DNA of 64,000 bases, taken from positions 20,130,001-20,194,000 of the forward strand of contig NW_026622997.1 of assembly GCF_023065955.2 (NCBI RefSeq), read 5' to 3'. Made by a program: the position numbers and the translations under genes. Positions 33,991 to 46,010 of this stretch are shown here, in pieces; the first letter of the stretch is position 1; every line of letters starts with the position of its first letter. Source of the DNA: Ursus arctos. Lineage: Eukaryota; Chordata; Mammalia; Carnivora; Ursidae. The notes under the pieces are model-generated. The model was not told the origin of the DNA, searched no databases, and worked only from the letters and a program-made list of their open reading frames with translations.

Positions 33991-35818
33991 ACCGATGCCT
34001 CCATGTTGCTGTGCCATTCACAGTGCTTGATGGAAAGGTATAGTTCATGGAATGTTTACCTGAAAGTCACCAAGGGACTTATTAAAAGTACAATGAGATG
34101 CAAGCCACTACTTCCCCACCAGAAGCTTGGAAATGGGGGAAAAAGATCGCCTAGTCAGAGGTTTACAGTAAGAACGAGATGTGACTTTGAACACAAAATC
34201 AACCGAAAAAAGAAAAGTATCACCACCGCCACCACTACCTCAGCCCGGCCAGCAGCTATGAAAAGACTGTGTCCTCATAAGGGAAGTGTCGTCACAAAAG
34301 CCAATGTGGGCAGTCCCAAGGCTGTTGGGGGAAGGAGCTGGCTTCACTGGCAAGCCCACCCAACTGAGATGACCACTGGGGGTTGTAGCCCATGACTGAA
34401 GTGCTTCTGACCCCACTAGGAACATCGCACTTCTCCTGAGACGAGCAGAGCAGCAGGCTATGTTAGCTTGGAGCCACTCACCACTAACTCCCCCTACTTC
34501 CTCATTTCGACTCTTGCTCACCAAGCAACCATTTGACCCCATCTGATATTTCTGCAGGAAACACGGGTGCTGAGACAACTATTGCTACCTGCATCCAGGT
34601 AGCAATTTCTCAAGATGAATCAATAAAGCAGCTTCCAACTATGACTTACATTCCTCTGTAGCCTGACAAAGAGACAGAATGTGCTGATCAAGTGGACCTG
34701 AGCATATGGAAAGGACGTCTTGCATTGTGAACTGACGTGCTGGCATCATTGGGCCCGCTCAAGCTCCTGTTACACAGCTCCCTGAGTCAGAGTGGCAAGG
34801 TCTGGATGCAGACCCGAACCCATCTCTGGTCTCAGGGGCCGCGGCGGCCAGGGTGTGGAGATCCAGGCTGCCCTCTCCGATGGCACGGCTAACGCACCAC
34901 GTCCAGCTCTGTTCACTTTCAGCTGGCTTCCACGGTGCTTACTTGGACAACGAAGCCAAAGATCTCGATGCCTTAGGACAAAGTTTATATCTGCACCCCT
35001 CTACGAATCTGTAGGCTGGAAACCAGGGCAAAGGAAATAAGAATAGTCGAATAGCCACAGTACCAATTACCCACCAGTACAGCTGTTCCAATCAGGTTCA
35101 ATCAAGTCTATAGACGTTTTGTTTTTAAAAAAAAACAAAACAAAAAACCCAAATCATTGTGAAGGGTCAACTGATGTCCAGAAAATGTTAGCTCTTTTGC
35201 CCTAGGAAGCTGAAAAACAAAGGTTCAGTACCAGAGCTGGGAAAGTTTTAGCCACAAAACTGTAACACTGAATTTTTTCTATTAATACACATGGGGTAAA
35301 ATAAAAGAGAGGGCACCAGGAGGTCACACCTGCTTCCCTAAATCATGCCAGGATACAGGAAGCCCAACGCCCCCAGCCCAAGGAGGGCAAGCAGGGCTAA
35401 CTGCAGGGGAGCAGAAGTACGAAGCACCTCCTTTTCTGTTAACTGTGACATGATCTGCTCTCTTCCCTCTGTTCCAGAACTTCTAACCTAGAGGTCACGC
35501 TCACACCCACGGAAGAACCCATGGAGTAAGTGAGCAGCTAGTTCTCAAGGAAAACGCTTACTTTCACGTTTCGCATTGTTTCACTGGAAATGCTGTGTGT
35601 GGTTGCCCAATCCGCCCAGGCATTAAATATTATATGCTCGGTAAATTATCGAAATGTAAACCAACAGCTACAGCAGAGACCATCTGAACTGCCAAGAATT
35701 TCAACGCTGTGATTTCGGTGAGAAAGTACATATCCCCCCTCCTGTTCAGCCTTCAGCTCAATTTGTCCTTGACTGACATGTTCACACGTGTGCGCATGTG
35801 ATATATTTAAAGGTGAGT
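33991..35818. other. Unique sequence, 1.8 kb
   Basis: No transposon recognised. Frames at 34003-34395 and 34240-34578 oppose each other. About 34830-34900 is locally CpG-containing ('ggggccgcggcggccagg') but isolated. An A-rich tract lies at 35128-35150. Confidence 0.4.
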
Positions 35819-35835
35819 GTGTACTTTTGCTTTTT

Positions 35836-36026
35836 GTTTTTAAAGATATTATTTATTTATTTGAGAGAGAGAGCGTGCACAACCAGGCAGAGCAGCAGGC
35901 AGTGGGGGAAGGAGAAGCAGGTTCCCCATTGAGCAGGGAGCCCGATGCAGGGCTCAATTTCAGGACCCTGGGATCGCGACCTGAGCCGAAGGCGGACACC
36001 TAACCGACTGAGCAACCCAGGTTCCT
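35836..36026 (-). mobile_element. Can-SINE, minus strand
   Basis: TTTAAAGATATTATTTATTTATTTG, GA-rich tract, 'cctgggatcgcgacctgagccgaaggcgg', ending 'caacccaggttcc'. Degenerate flanks 'gtgtacttttgctttt' and 'catgcacttttgttcg'. Confidence 0.93.
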
Positions 36027-36164
36027 CAAGCATGCACTTTTGTTCGTCGTTTTTCACTCAGGATTTCCAGGGAGGATCATCTTAGGTGCACAGATCTCAG
36101 GTGCAAGATAAAATTCCCATTTTCTAAGTATTTTGAGCCGTCATCACTTTAGAGGTGGCTTGTT

Positions 36165-36262
36165 TTTCCCTGTCCACTTTACTTCTTGAGGACTGTGTAT
36201 AATTTGCCATGCCATTTAGTGCAGTCCCTCGCACGCAGTGAGTACAAACGTTGAATGGCTGA
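36165..36262 (+). repeat. L2 LINE 3' tail
   Basis: 'cttcttgaggactgtgtataatttgccat' and 'gtgcagtccctcgcacgcagtgagtacaaacgttgaatgg' follow the last segment of L2 ('...gcacagtgcctggcacatagtaggcgctcaataaatatttgttgaatg'). Confidence 0.55.
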
Positions 36263-37059
36263 CCTCACATTATCAATTCCAATTAAGAGAAATCCAGCCT
36301 TCCAAGTGAATTTCTGACATAAGTCAAATGCAACATAACAGAAAATTTCAGTGCTCTGCAGCTCTCTATCTTCTTCTATAGAAAGTTATTAAGTTATTTC
36401 CACATCTAAACCTCCCCAGGGCAGAGTAAACATGCCTATTTTTCTCGATTCCCCCCAAAGCACAGGATAAAAGAGCAACTTTACTCCATTTGTGCAAATT
36501 GAGAGATCACCTTTTGAATTCCTGCTCAACAGCTAAATGTAGTAGCAGGCTGTCAAAAACTGTCAAGCGAAATAATTATTGATTGGAGCATTGAAATTAA
36601 AAAATGAATGTAGGTTAATAGATGAGGACGGCTTTAAGAAAAAGCATATAATCCCAAACTCGAAAAATCAGACAGTGAATCTGCCAATCAGGCCTGCGGG
36701 GCTTAGAATGAAAGATTTAGAAGAAAACAATGGCACTTAGGAAGCAAAACTTAACCACACGTGGCCCATCCCAGCTGAGCCAGGTTCTCCTCGCAGCCTC
36801 GTCCCACTTGCTTTCCCTCTTCTTCTGGTCCTGATGGAAATGTCAGGGGCTGGGGTGGGAGACTGAAATTGCTGGCCATCAGTCCGTGATCTTCATACAG
36901 TGGGCTGCACCATAGTCTCTGCTCCAGGAAAACCCTCTCCTTATGTAGGTGTGTCCAGTCTGTGGCCTTAAACACGGTCCATCTCAAGCCAGACAAAACT
37001 GAAGCTACGTCTACACTGAGCTATGGATACTTATGTCCAAATGCATCTCCATTGCTCAC
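36263..37059. other. Unique sequence with an AT-rich block
   Basis: No transposon or exon recognised. About 36480-36620 is an AT-rich block with TAATTATTGATTGG-type homeodomain/CCAAT-like words, a candidate conserved non-coding element. Confidence 0.4.
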
Positions 37060-37410
37060 GGCTCACATGCACAGAACTCCAGATGTCACCACCGCTGATC
37101 CAGCCTGGTCCTAAGCCAGTGTTCCCCTTCTCGGTGAAGGAAACCGCCGTCCTGGACGTTTCTCTCTTCCTTCCTCACTACCTGTACTCCATCAACAAAC
37201 CCTATCTGTCACCCATGATGCAGCCTGAAATCTACCCATTTCTCTCCATAACCTGGATCACGGCGACAGCCCTCCAGATGGTCGCCCTGGTGGCTTCTCT
37301 GTGGCTTGCAACCATCCCCCCTAACACCAGGGCCATCTTTTTAAAACACAGTGGGTGCCATCACTCCCTCTGCTGGAACACTCTCAGTGGTTCCTGTAAT
37401 GGGAACCATT
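37060..37410 (+). repeat. L2 LINE, left part of a split copy
   Basis: 'ataacctggatcacggcgacagccctccagatgg', 'ctaacaccagggccatctttttaaaacaca' and 'gctggaacactctcagtggttcctgtaat' match L2 sequence just upstream of its 3' end ('cctggattactgcaatagcctcc ... gtgatctttttaaaa ... accctccagtggcttcc'). Confidence 0.68.
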
Positions 37411-37860
37411 AGGGAATTCAATGGTTTCAGAAAGGTGGGCCGCAGAAAGACGTCCCCGAACCTGTGAATGTGATCTTATACGGAAGAAGGGTTTTTGCAG
37501 ATGGAATAAGGCTAAGGATCTCTAGGTAAGATCATCCTGGATAACCTGTGTGGGCCCTCAGTCCAATGACCAGTGTCCTTAAAAGAGAAAAAAACAGGGC
37601 ACAGACATAGGAGACCGTGCGAAGATAGGCAGAGACTAGAATGACATTCCCACTAGCCAAGCAATGCCGGAGTCACCAGAAGCTGGACCAGGCAGGGAAA
37701 GACTCTCCCCACGAGACTTCAGAGGGAGTCCAGCCCTGGGGACATCCTGATTTCAGACTTCTGCCCTTTGGAACGGTGAGAGAACAAATTTCTGTTGTTT
37801 TCAGTCACCAAGTCTATGGCGATTTATTAGGGCTGTCCAGGAAATGAATTCTCCCACCCC
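37411..37860 (+). mobile_element. MLT1-type solo LTR (ERVL-MaLR), inserted in L2
   Basis: Matches the MLT1 LTR order: 'cccgaacctgtgaatgtgatcttata', 'gggtttttgcagatggaataaggctaag', 'gggccctcagtccaatgaccagtgtccttaaaag', 'agcaatgccggagtcaccagaagctgg', 'gatttcagacttctgccctttggaacggtgagagaacaaatttctgttgtttt'. No internal retroviral region is present, so it is a solo LTR left by recombination. Adjoining L2 halves confirm both ends to within a few bases. The flanking duplication has decayed. Confidence 0.75.
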
Positions 37861-38310
37861 ATTTAGAATGAAATCCCAGACTTTCTGCCTCTGGCTGTAG
37901 ACTCAAAGGCTCCTTCTGACCTCAGGGCCTTTGCTTGGCCATTCTCTCTACCAGCAATGCTCTTCTCCTGATTCTTTCATCTCACCCCCTCCCTCACCGT
38001 CCCAATCTTCCAGGGCCGGCTCCTTCACACCACGAGCCACAGCTCCTGCACAAATGTCACATCCTCCCCAAATAATCCCCCTCACTGCCACCATCATTCT
38101 CTTTCCCCTAACATACCCTGTTCTGTTTTTCCCCCCTTGAAATACAGAGTACACTTGTGGGTTGACTTAGAGGTCCCTCTCCACTATGGGAAGGTAAGCC
38201 CTCTGAGGGCAGGGACCTACACAACATTCGTTCATAGCTATATCCCCAGTGCACACAACTATGCTTGGGGCAGAGTGAAGTCAGTCAATAAATATCTGAT
38301 GGCATGAGAA
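37861..38310 (+). repeat. L2 LINE, right part of a split copy
   Basis: Resumes where 37410 stops: 'cctcagggcctttgcttggccattctc', 'ctcctgcacaaatgtcacatcctcc', 'taagccctctgagggcagggacc', 'tatccccagtgcacacaactatgcttggggcagagtgaagtcagtcaataaatatctgatggcatgag'. This is a clear L2 3' end. Confidence 0.8.
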
Positions 38311-39296
38311 GGAATAAGCGATTTCTCTTTTCTTCCACTAAATTCGAAAAGCCTGACTTCATAACACCAACAAGGCATATTAGCTTAAGCTTTTCTCTCT
38401 GTTATAACCAAGAATGCTCCCATTATTTGTGAGAGTATCTGAGGGTTAGCACCGCTCTCTGATTCTCTCGTAAGAAGTTCAGTTGATCAAAATGTGGCTT
38501 TTCCACTTTTATTATCTGGGTCAAGATAAAACGCAGCATAAAGGAGCAGCCTAGATGCTTTCTCTGCCAGCCACGTGACCGTAGGTAAATAAGTGCCCTC
38601 TTTGAGTCTGCAGCAAGGAATGCTAAACCTCGCTGTGTCTATATCCGCAGGACTGCTAGGAGAACCAACCTAGGTAATTTAGCCAACAAAATACTCCTGC
38701 AGATACTGTGCAGGCCAAGTAGCGTGCCAGCATGGTGAGAGAACTAGAATCCAGACAAGGAACATCTGCCCTTCGCACGTGTACCTCTCGGTTCAGTTCT
38801 GCAAACCGTAAAGTGCTCAGCAAACGTAAAAGCATATGAGATTTGCACCTGACACACTGAGCAGATAACTGAATCCCCATTTCCACACCATTGATGCTTT
38901 CCGGCTCTGCAGAGTTCTTAACACAAATGTAAACCAGAAGATGGTTCTCTAAAGAGAGCTATTAGAGTCTTCACTCAATCATTCACACATTTTCCCAACT
39001 GTTCCTCATTTGTCTCATGCTGGGCAATTGCGAATACAGGAAAAACCCAGAGCTACCAAGAGCAAGGGCACAGCATCTAGTCAGCTCCAAATGCAGATGC
39101 TCGACGAACCCAGAGACGTTGTTTTTCTCGTTTCAAAATAAACACACGGGTGGAACAGACCTACCAGGTATGTTTGCTATGCCAACTTGACGCGGTTTGC
39201 ATGTGGCCATGCCATGGTCATTTTTGAGTGAATAAAAAAGGTAGCACGGCCTTCATACTCTTTCCTCAAAGGTATGCCTAGCTCTTCATTCTAAAT
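38311..39296. other. Unique sequence, nothing recognised
   Basis: No exon or transposon recognised. Short frames only. Confidence 0.4.
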
Positions 39297-39480
39297 TAGT
39301 GGTTCTGACTGACCTTTTGAGGGACAGAGAATCCTTTGGGAACCTGGAAAGCTGCAGCCCTCTCTCCCCAGAGAAACACACGTACATATAACGTCATGCT
39401 GTGTTGTAATACCGTGACTGCGGAGCCACGGGAATTCTGCAAGAGTTCAGTGAGCAGAAGGGAAGAATCCCAACCACCTC
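39297..39480. mobile_element. Probable old hAT-like element
   Basis: 'tagtggttctgactgaccttttgagggacagagaatcc' and 'tgcagccctctctccccagagaaacacacgtacatata' resemble a common mammalian DNA element ('cagtggttctcaaac...gatcacagacccctttgagaatc...ccctctccccagaaaaatgcacat'). The right end is not clear. Confidence 0.4.
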
Positions 39481-40238
39481 GTTGTGGTATCGGCAAATGA
39501 GTTCCCTCATACAGCCCTGGTCACCCCACAAACCATGCAGCCCTGGCCGGCGTGGAGGGAATGCCAGGGGGTGGTTATGACTCCCAGCACATTAAGGATT
39601 CTCCAGACTGTGTCTGTCACTGTAAGTGAGCCGGCCACAGGAGGACAGCGCCCACACGGACCCACAATCCAACCCAACGGGAATGACTGGGAAAGGCACA
39701 AGAAAAAAAAGAAACTTGAACTTGTAATTTTACTAAGACATCTTGCTCTTTTTTAAATTCACTTTTATGCCTGGTGTGTGTGAAGTTAGGAGGAAAAAAA
39801 AAAACATTTTAATGGATAAAAGCCAAAGGAGAGTCTAATTAAAAACAAGGGTTTGGTTTTTTTTTCCTTTTTGTTCAACAAAACTGATTCCATACACTGA
39901 GCTATTGCTTTTCTTGGCTATGTGGGTGCTGAACCCATAGTAAAGAATGAAAAAAAATCCAAAATAACAGGAAAAGTCTAAAATTACAAAGAGAAAATAC
40001 GTCAATTTATAAAGCCTCTGTCCCTGTAGTCACTAGACCTGATTCTATACCAGCTTCACCAAACACTATTAATACTTTCTGCATAAGAGTAGGTTTTATC
40101 ACTCAACTTCTTTAGTGAGTTAAAACACTGAACTTGCTAAAGCTGAGCATACATTGTTGCTTCCCTCATTCCCTATACACAGTGTAACAATACGCGTTTT
40201 CCTACTCTGCTCCGAAAGGCTTGTTATGTTCAAGAGTT
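39481..40238. other. Unique sequence, nothing recognised
   Basis: No transposon or exon. Two A- or T-rich homopolymers (about 39795 and 39858). Confidence 0.4.
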
Positions 40239-40320
40239 TAAAAACAAAACAAACAAACAAACCAAAAAAAAAAAAAAAACACAAAAAAACACAAAAAATA
40301 AAACAAAAACAAAAAACCAA
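40239..40320. repeat. A-rich (CAAA)n low-complexity tract
   Basis: About 80 bases of A's with interspersed single C's and one T. It is not attached to a SINE head, so either an isolated low-complexity tract or the remnant tail of a lost retrocopy. Confidence 0.85.
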
Positions 40321-40446
40321 CTACGTAAGATTTTTCTTCCAAAGAAGGTACAAAGCATTTTTACCTAAAAACTTTGAATGCACATTGTCATGAATAATGT
40401 TGCCTTTAGGTAATGTTGCTATGCTACATTTAAAATATTTAAGGCT

Positions 40447-40645
40447 GGGATACCTGGGTGGCTCAGTGGGTTAAGCGTCTGCCTTTGGCTGAGGTCAGGA
40501 TCCCAGGGTCCTGGGATGGAGCCCCGCCTCCTTGCTCAGCAGGGAGTTGGCTCCTCCCTCTGCCTCCCAGGCCCCCTGCTCGTTCGCAGGCACCCTCTCT
40601 CTGACAAATAAATAAATAAAATCTTTAAAAGTAAATAAATAAAAT
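40447..40645 (+). mobile_element. Can-SINE, full length
   Basis: Head 'gatacctgggtggctcagtgg', 'gaccctgctc'-type body and (AAAT)n. Perfect 15-bp duplication AAAATATTTAAGGCT at 40432-40446 and 40646-40660. Confidence 0.96.
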
Positions 40646-40660
40646 AAAATATTTAAGGCT

Positions 40661-42488
40661 ATGTTCATATAAACATTTATGTAGGCTTCTTAGAAATAAA
40701 GAATTCTACTAAGGATGAACAGTGCCATGATTTATAAATGATTCAACTAAAAATTCTAAACTTTGAATTCTTTAAAGTCACTTTTCAATAGAAGAGGTCA
40801 TTCCTTCAAGAGACAGAATGGCACACTTCTACCATCTTTCTTTCCTACTTCAAGATCTCACATGTGCTGTCTCTGGGGACATTTTCACTTTATTAAAAAA
40901 AGATACCTTTCTGTGATTCTGTAAAAGGCAGTCTCCCCTTATGCAGCTAAACTGAGTTCAATTACCCACAGTTTACAAAAAACGTATTGCTCTAAAGCAA
41001 CCACAAAAAGTAAGCCACAATTAATACTTAATCCTAAAAGAAGGGCCAAGAGACAAAACTCAAATGCAATCTTTTATAGATAAAATAAAATTGTGTTATG
41101 TATCATCCCTTTAGCCAAACCTTTTATTTATAAATCTAGCAAATTTTCCTGCGTAGGCTAAATTTCCTTAAGCTTTTCTGGACAAATTCCCTGCATTCAA
41201 CAGAATAAGTTCCAATGTTTAGTCAGAAAAGAGGCTCTGAAGCATGAAGATAATTACACAATTTTAACTTCTAAGTATATATTTTTTAAAATTAATAACA
41301 TAGTGTACTTCCTTGCTTAGAAGGAAATTTAAATTACAAAGAATCTGGCTTAAAAATTCTTGAACCCAGAAACCATTAAAAAAAAAATAGCCCATGCGTC
41401 AAGTAGCTTCATTAAATATTTATTACAGTATTAACATTTCTCTAATATGAAAGTTGCTGGCTATCGTGTAATTTCACATTTGTGTCCATTTTTACGCCAC
41501 TGTATTTTGAGCACAAAACTAAAGCATGTTGACTCTGGTACAAATCATAAAAAAGACTATGAGGAAAGTTCAAAGAAACCTCAAGCATGATGACTTCACA
41601 TTCAAAAGATTTTTCTCATGTTAATAACATTTCAGTCTTTGCCTCTGTCTGACTCCCATGCCTCAGACTAGAAGTTCAGCCACATCAGCTATTCCAGGCA
41701 GGTGAGGAAAGAGCTTCATTGTCCTAAGAGCACAAAATGAATGGTGCTCCCTTTCACCTGGTTAGGCTAAAATATGGACAAACTTCATGAGAAACTGAAA
41801 ACAGGCAAGGAGGAAAAAAATCGCCAGCCCCAACTCCTCAGTAAGAATCTAGAGAAAATTTATGAAATTTTAGCACGTTCTTTGGGTGTCTTTTTGATGA
41901 ATGGGAAATCCAAAGCCCCAAGGCTTTCCGATTCTGTGGGCATCAGAGTTTTCCGCCAAGCGTGTAGGATGATGAAGTCCTGTAGTACTTTTGCTGACAG
42001 TGGCCTCCTACCATATCAGGTGTTGGTGCTGGGAGGCTATGGACTTTATTCACACCACCAGAGCAAGCAGCCCCATCCACTGGGGGGAAAGTAGCCACTG
42101 GAGCTCTCTACCTACTACCTGGTTCTGATATAAAAATCCCAATGGGACAATGGGTGGGACACACCAGGATGATACGTGGATCAGGGAAGCACTCTTGTCT
42201 CCGGGCTGTGCTGATTCAAGTCCTTCCCACCCCGGTCTGGCCCAGGCACTATTCCCAGTTTCACCAAAGAAAGACAGGAAATGGAGAAGTCTGGGCCAAG
42301 GTGGGGTTCTCAAGCAAATACAACTCATTCCATCAAGACAAGCGTGTTAACTAACTTACGGTCCAGAAGAGGGAAGGCAGGTCAGATGACTAAAAATAAT
42401 AATTACTTATTAAGTTTTGAAGAATAAAAGTGGCCATATGGGCTTATGCCACAAACTCTTAGATAATTAAGATGAAAAGCAAATTCTT
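40661..42488. other. Unique sequence, 1.8 kb
   Basis: AT-rich up to about 41600, then more balanced. A + strand frame of 106 codons (41774-42094) shows no known motif or splice context. No transposon recognised. Confidence 0.4.
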
Positions 42489-42569
42489 GTGGGGTTTTTG
42501 TAGGTGTTTTGTTTTGGGTTTTTTTTGTTTTGTTTTTTGGGGTTTTTTTTGTTTGTTTTTTTTTTTTTG
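42489..42569. repeat. (G)nT-rich low-complexity tract
   Basis: About 80 bases of T's with interspersed G runs (GGGG, GGG, GGGG). It mirrors the A-rich/C tract at 40239-40320 in composition but not in sequence. Confidence 0.8.
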
Positions 42570-43707
42570 CTTTAATTGATGGACGCTGGACTCCTTCTCT
42601 AGAGCCTTCCTCTAGTAGGAAAGCTGAGTTTTCTGTTTATTCAGATTTCCAGATCTGCTCTTTATTACGCTGCTACTGCATGTTTTCATTCCAGAGAGTG
42701 TGATTGTTAATTTGTCATTGCGAGTTTCTTTAGGAGTCAAAACACCCAGAGCAAAGCATGAACTACACACGGCAGTAAAGGCTAGAGAACGTCTCAGCAG
42801 CATGGAAATGACTCACTGCCTGAAGATAGGGAGGCTGAAGAAACATTCTCCCCCCTCCAATTCACGGCAAATTTGTTCAGATGAAATAAAACACAGCTCG
42901 GTCCAGTTTTCAAATCAGAATCCGAATTCAGAAAAACATCTTGGTTGAAATATCCGGTGAAAAATAGTTTTAAACTATGTTTCTTCCTCCCTCCAGTCAG
43001 CGAGGTCAATTATCACTTGCTCTCAGTGTACATATTTGGCCAGTACCTACTCCCACATTCTCTCTTCCAACAATATTTATGCCCAGATAAGGGAGAGAAC
43101 TATCTTCATACAAATTGCCTCCATGTATTCCAACATTTTTCTGCACCATTTTAAAAAGAAGAGAAAAAAAAATAGAAGAGAAAAAAAAAACCATCAAAGT
43201 GACACTTAGGCATTTCTCAGAAAGCAGCCCCAATAAACACAGAACTTCTTTTTATCAACTCAGATCTGAGGATGCAAGGAGCAAATGCAAGCGATTGATA
43301 AATATCTGGAAAATAAAGGCAGCTGGTATTCCTCTACCCTCGTGACCTCCTGTCCTCCAAGTCCTCCTCCCCACAATAGCCACATACATTTTTTTTCTTC
43401 TGGTCATAACATAAAACTGGATCGCTGGATTAAGACAACTAACTTACCAGAAAGAAAATTCTTGCACTCAGTGAACCATAAAAAAGTTGAGGGGGAGGGG
43501 GAGGCCCCACTAATATTAAAAAAGATTTTATTCAACTGCTGATCACATGAAACCCTTTTTTAAAAGAAAAGGTTTTAATATAGATCTTAGTGCTGTTCCT
43601 AAACTGAATCAGAACACATCTGAGTTTGTGGGACTCCTCTTCGAGGAAAACGTCAATTATCATTCCAAAGTGCAAATTCCTAAGACCTCCAGAACTGATT
43701 ATGTATG
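42570..43707. other. Unique sequence
   Basis: A purine repeat AGAAGAGAAAAAAAA-type doublet lies near 43157-43191 and a G-rich spot 'gagggggagggggagg' at about 43489-43504. No exon or transposon recognised. Confidence 0.4.
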
Positions 43708-43724
43708 ACACAGGATAATTTCTT

Positions 43725-43921
43725 TTTTTTTTTTTTGAAGATTTTATTTATTTATTTGACAGAGAGACAGCCAGCGAGAGAGGGAACACAAGCAGGGGGA
43801 GTGGGAGAAGAAGAAGCAGGCTACCAGCCGAGGAGCTGATGCGGGGCTCGAACCCAGAACGCTGGGATCACATCCTGAGCCAAAGGCAGACGCTTAACGA
43901 CTGCGCCACCCAGGCGCCCCA
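43725..43921 (-). mobile_element. Can-SINE, minus strand, bear/panda-like subfamily
   Basis: Poly(T), GAAGATTTTATTTATTTATTTG, ending at 'tgcgccacccaggcgcccc'. Perfect 17-bp duplication ACACAGGATAATTTCTT at 43708-43724 and 43922-43938. Confidence 0.97.
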
Positions 43922-43938
43922 ACACAGGATAATTTCTT

Positions 43939-44835
43939 AACAGGGTCCTATTTCAGTGGCTCTCCCAAGAGTTCAAGCCATATGGGGCCCAATTAAACAG
44001 TGAACACGCTCCCTCCTTGGTCTGAACTAGTATAACAAATAATATTTCAAGCTATTTCTTCCAGGAAGTAGTAACAGTTTGAAAAAAATAGTGGTTTATT
44101 CCCCAACATTTTTCTCAATTACTAAGCCACGGCTCTGATGTTATAATATGTACAAAGATGGTTACAAACGTAAGTGGCCAAATTCTGCTCACTCGCTCGC
44201 TCTCTCTCCCCCCCCCCTTCCTTTCCTAGTAAATTAAGATCAGGAAGTTCAAAATCTTTCACAATTGTTTAAAATTTTCAAACATCTGTAACACCATAAA
44301 GTAAACAGACACTTTAAGTATGATAAAAAACAGCAAGCAATTTTGGATCTGGATATAGATACCAGGGAAAAGGAATAAGTGAGATGTAGAAGTCATTCCA
44401 AAGTGAGACAGGATGCTGAAAATTCTGACTACCATATACATCGATTCTCCTAACATACCAAAAAATAACCTGCTCAGTACATTGGGTACTCAGACGAGGC
44501 ACCTAACATGAATGAGAAAACAAGTCCAAGTTATGAACTTTCAAAAAGAAACAGAATTTCAAGTCTCTTAAGCACTTATAGGAAAACTTAGAGATGATCA
44601 ATGAATTACTTCATGAGTACAGTAGGAGAGCTTATATATTTATCTTATATAATTAGCATATTGTTTGTGGCATAATATATGAAACACACTATCACACATG
44701 CAAACAAAAACTTCTAAAGTGATTTCCTAGGTACCCTTTTCCTTTGTTATGTACTCTTAACACTTATTAGTCTGTGATATTCTCTGTACTACTTTATAGC
44801 AGAGAAAATCTTTTTTCATACACAAATGACTATAT
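43939..44835. other. Unique AT-rich sequence
   Basis: Nothing recognised apart from a pyrimidine tract with C10 around 44200-44220. Confidence 0.4.
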
Positions 44836-44850
44836 GAAACTCAGACGCAG

Positions 44851-45020
44851 GGGTGCCTGGGTGGCACAGCGGTTAAGCGTCTGCCTTTGGCTCAGGGCGT
44901 GATCCCGGCGTTCTGGGATCGAGCCCCACATCAGGCTCTTCCGCTATGAGCCTGCTTCTTCCTCTCCCACTCCCCCTGCTTGTGTTCCCTCTCTCGCTGG
45001 CTGTCTCTATCTCTGTCGAA

Positions 45021-45059
<39 letters not shown>

Positions 45060-45079
45060 AATCTTAAAAAAAAAAAAAA
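44851..45079 (+). mobile_element. Young Can-SINE, bear/panda-like subfamily, long AAAT tail
   Basis: Close to the subfamily sequence as I remember it ('ggcacagcggttaagcgtctgcc', 'gggcgtgatcccggcgttctg', 'gctggctgtctctatctctgtcg'). It ends in about ten AATA units plus poly(A). Perfect 15-bp duplication GAAACTCAGACGCAG at 44836-44850 and 45080-45094. Confidence 0.97.
45019..45060. repeat. (AATA)10 microsatellite in the SINE tail
   Basis: About ten uninterrupted tetranucleotide units grown from the normal two or three of the SINE tail. Confidence 0.92.
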
Positions 45080-45094
45080 GAAACTCAGACGCAG

Positions 45095-45819
45095 ATACAA
45101 ATTCGGACCATAAAAGGATCAAAATTAACAAAATCTCTGTCCAATGAAAGTGCAAAGTTCATCCTATAGACCATTTCCTCCACTCACCGAGCAGAGATGC
45201 TATTGGGTACAAAAATAACTTCGGCCATAACGGAGCCGCTTGAGAAAGGACATCCGTTCATTTATTCGGCACTTACTCACCATTTGCTACTCTAAAATGA
45301 CGAAGGGGAACATCTAGGGGTCTAGACCCTGAGTCCACCTGAGCAGGCTCTGAGGATCAGGGACCAAATGCCTTGTGCGTGATGCGCTTGTGGGAGAGAA
45401 GAGAGTACGTCCCCTCCGCCCCTGCTCCGCCTCCTTTCTGCCTCACCGCCCTGGATGTTGAGAGGTGCCAAGAGCCTCCAGTCACATGGGAAGCAAGACA
45501 TCTGAGTAACCCAGCAAAGCAATAGGAGCCATGATAAAACGGAGGGCGGTGGGGAGGCTCCTGCCAGACATTCATGGTGGAACAGAATGCAGCGAGGGGA
45601 AGGCGGAGGGCTTAGGGAATCATACGAGCAAGCCTGGCATTCAGAAAAGAACCTATGTCCAGGCTAAGTCCGAGACCTGGGGCAGACACCAGGATTTGTC
45701 CACACTCTCTACAAACCCCCCGTCTGCCTCCCGCTAGCCCTACTTTTGCCACCTCCCGTATGCCTGGTATCCTGGCCTTAAATGCTACACAAGCAAATTA
45801 GAAAACTCCAAAGGAGAAC
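45095..45819. other. Unique sequence, nothing recognised
   Basis: No transposon or exon. Opposing short frames at 45322-45737. Confidence 0.4.
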
Positions 45820-46010
45820 AATAATGTAATCATAGCAGGGAAAGCACAGACAGCGTTTACCAGGTGCCAACTGCATACACGGCACATACTGATTTATGTA
45901 ATCCCCACCTGGGTTATGATCCCCACTTTCCAGGTGAAAAACACTGAGGCACACAGAGGTGAGGCAGGCCAAGCTAGTAAATGGCAGGGCTGGTATTCGA
46001 ATCACAGGAG
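45820..46010 (-). repeat. MIR
   Basis: 'gcgtttaccaggtgccaactgcatac', 'gatttatgtaatccccacct', 'cactttccaggtgaaaaacactgaggcacacagaggtgaggcaggccaagctagtaaatggcagggctggtattcgaatcac' is a clear antisense MIR including its tRNA-like part. Confidence 0.75.

Noticed and set aside
41774..42094. 106-codon plus-strand open frame
   Set aside because: No similarity I recognise and no acceptor or donor context; treated as chance.
40239..42569. A-rich tract at 40239 and T/G-rich tract at 42489 as inverted repeats of one element
   Set aside because: They share composition only; the interruptions (C versus G positions) do not align.
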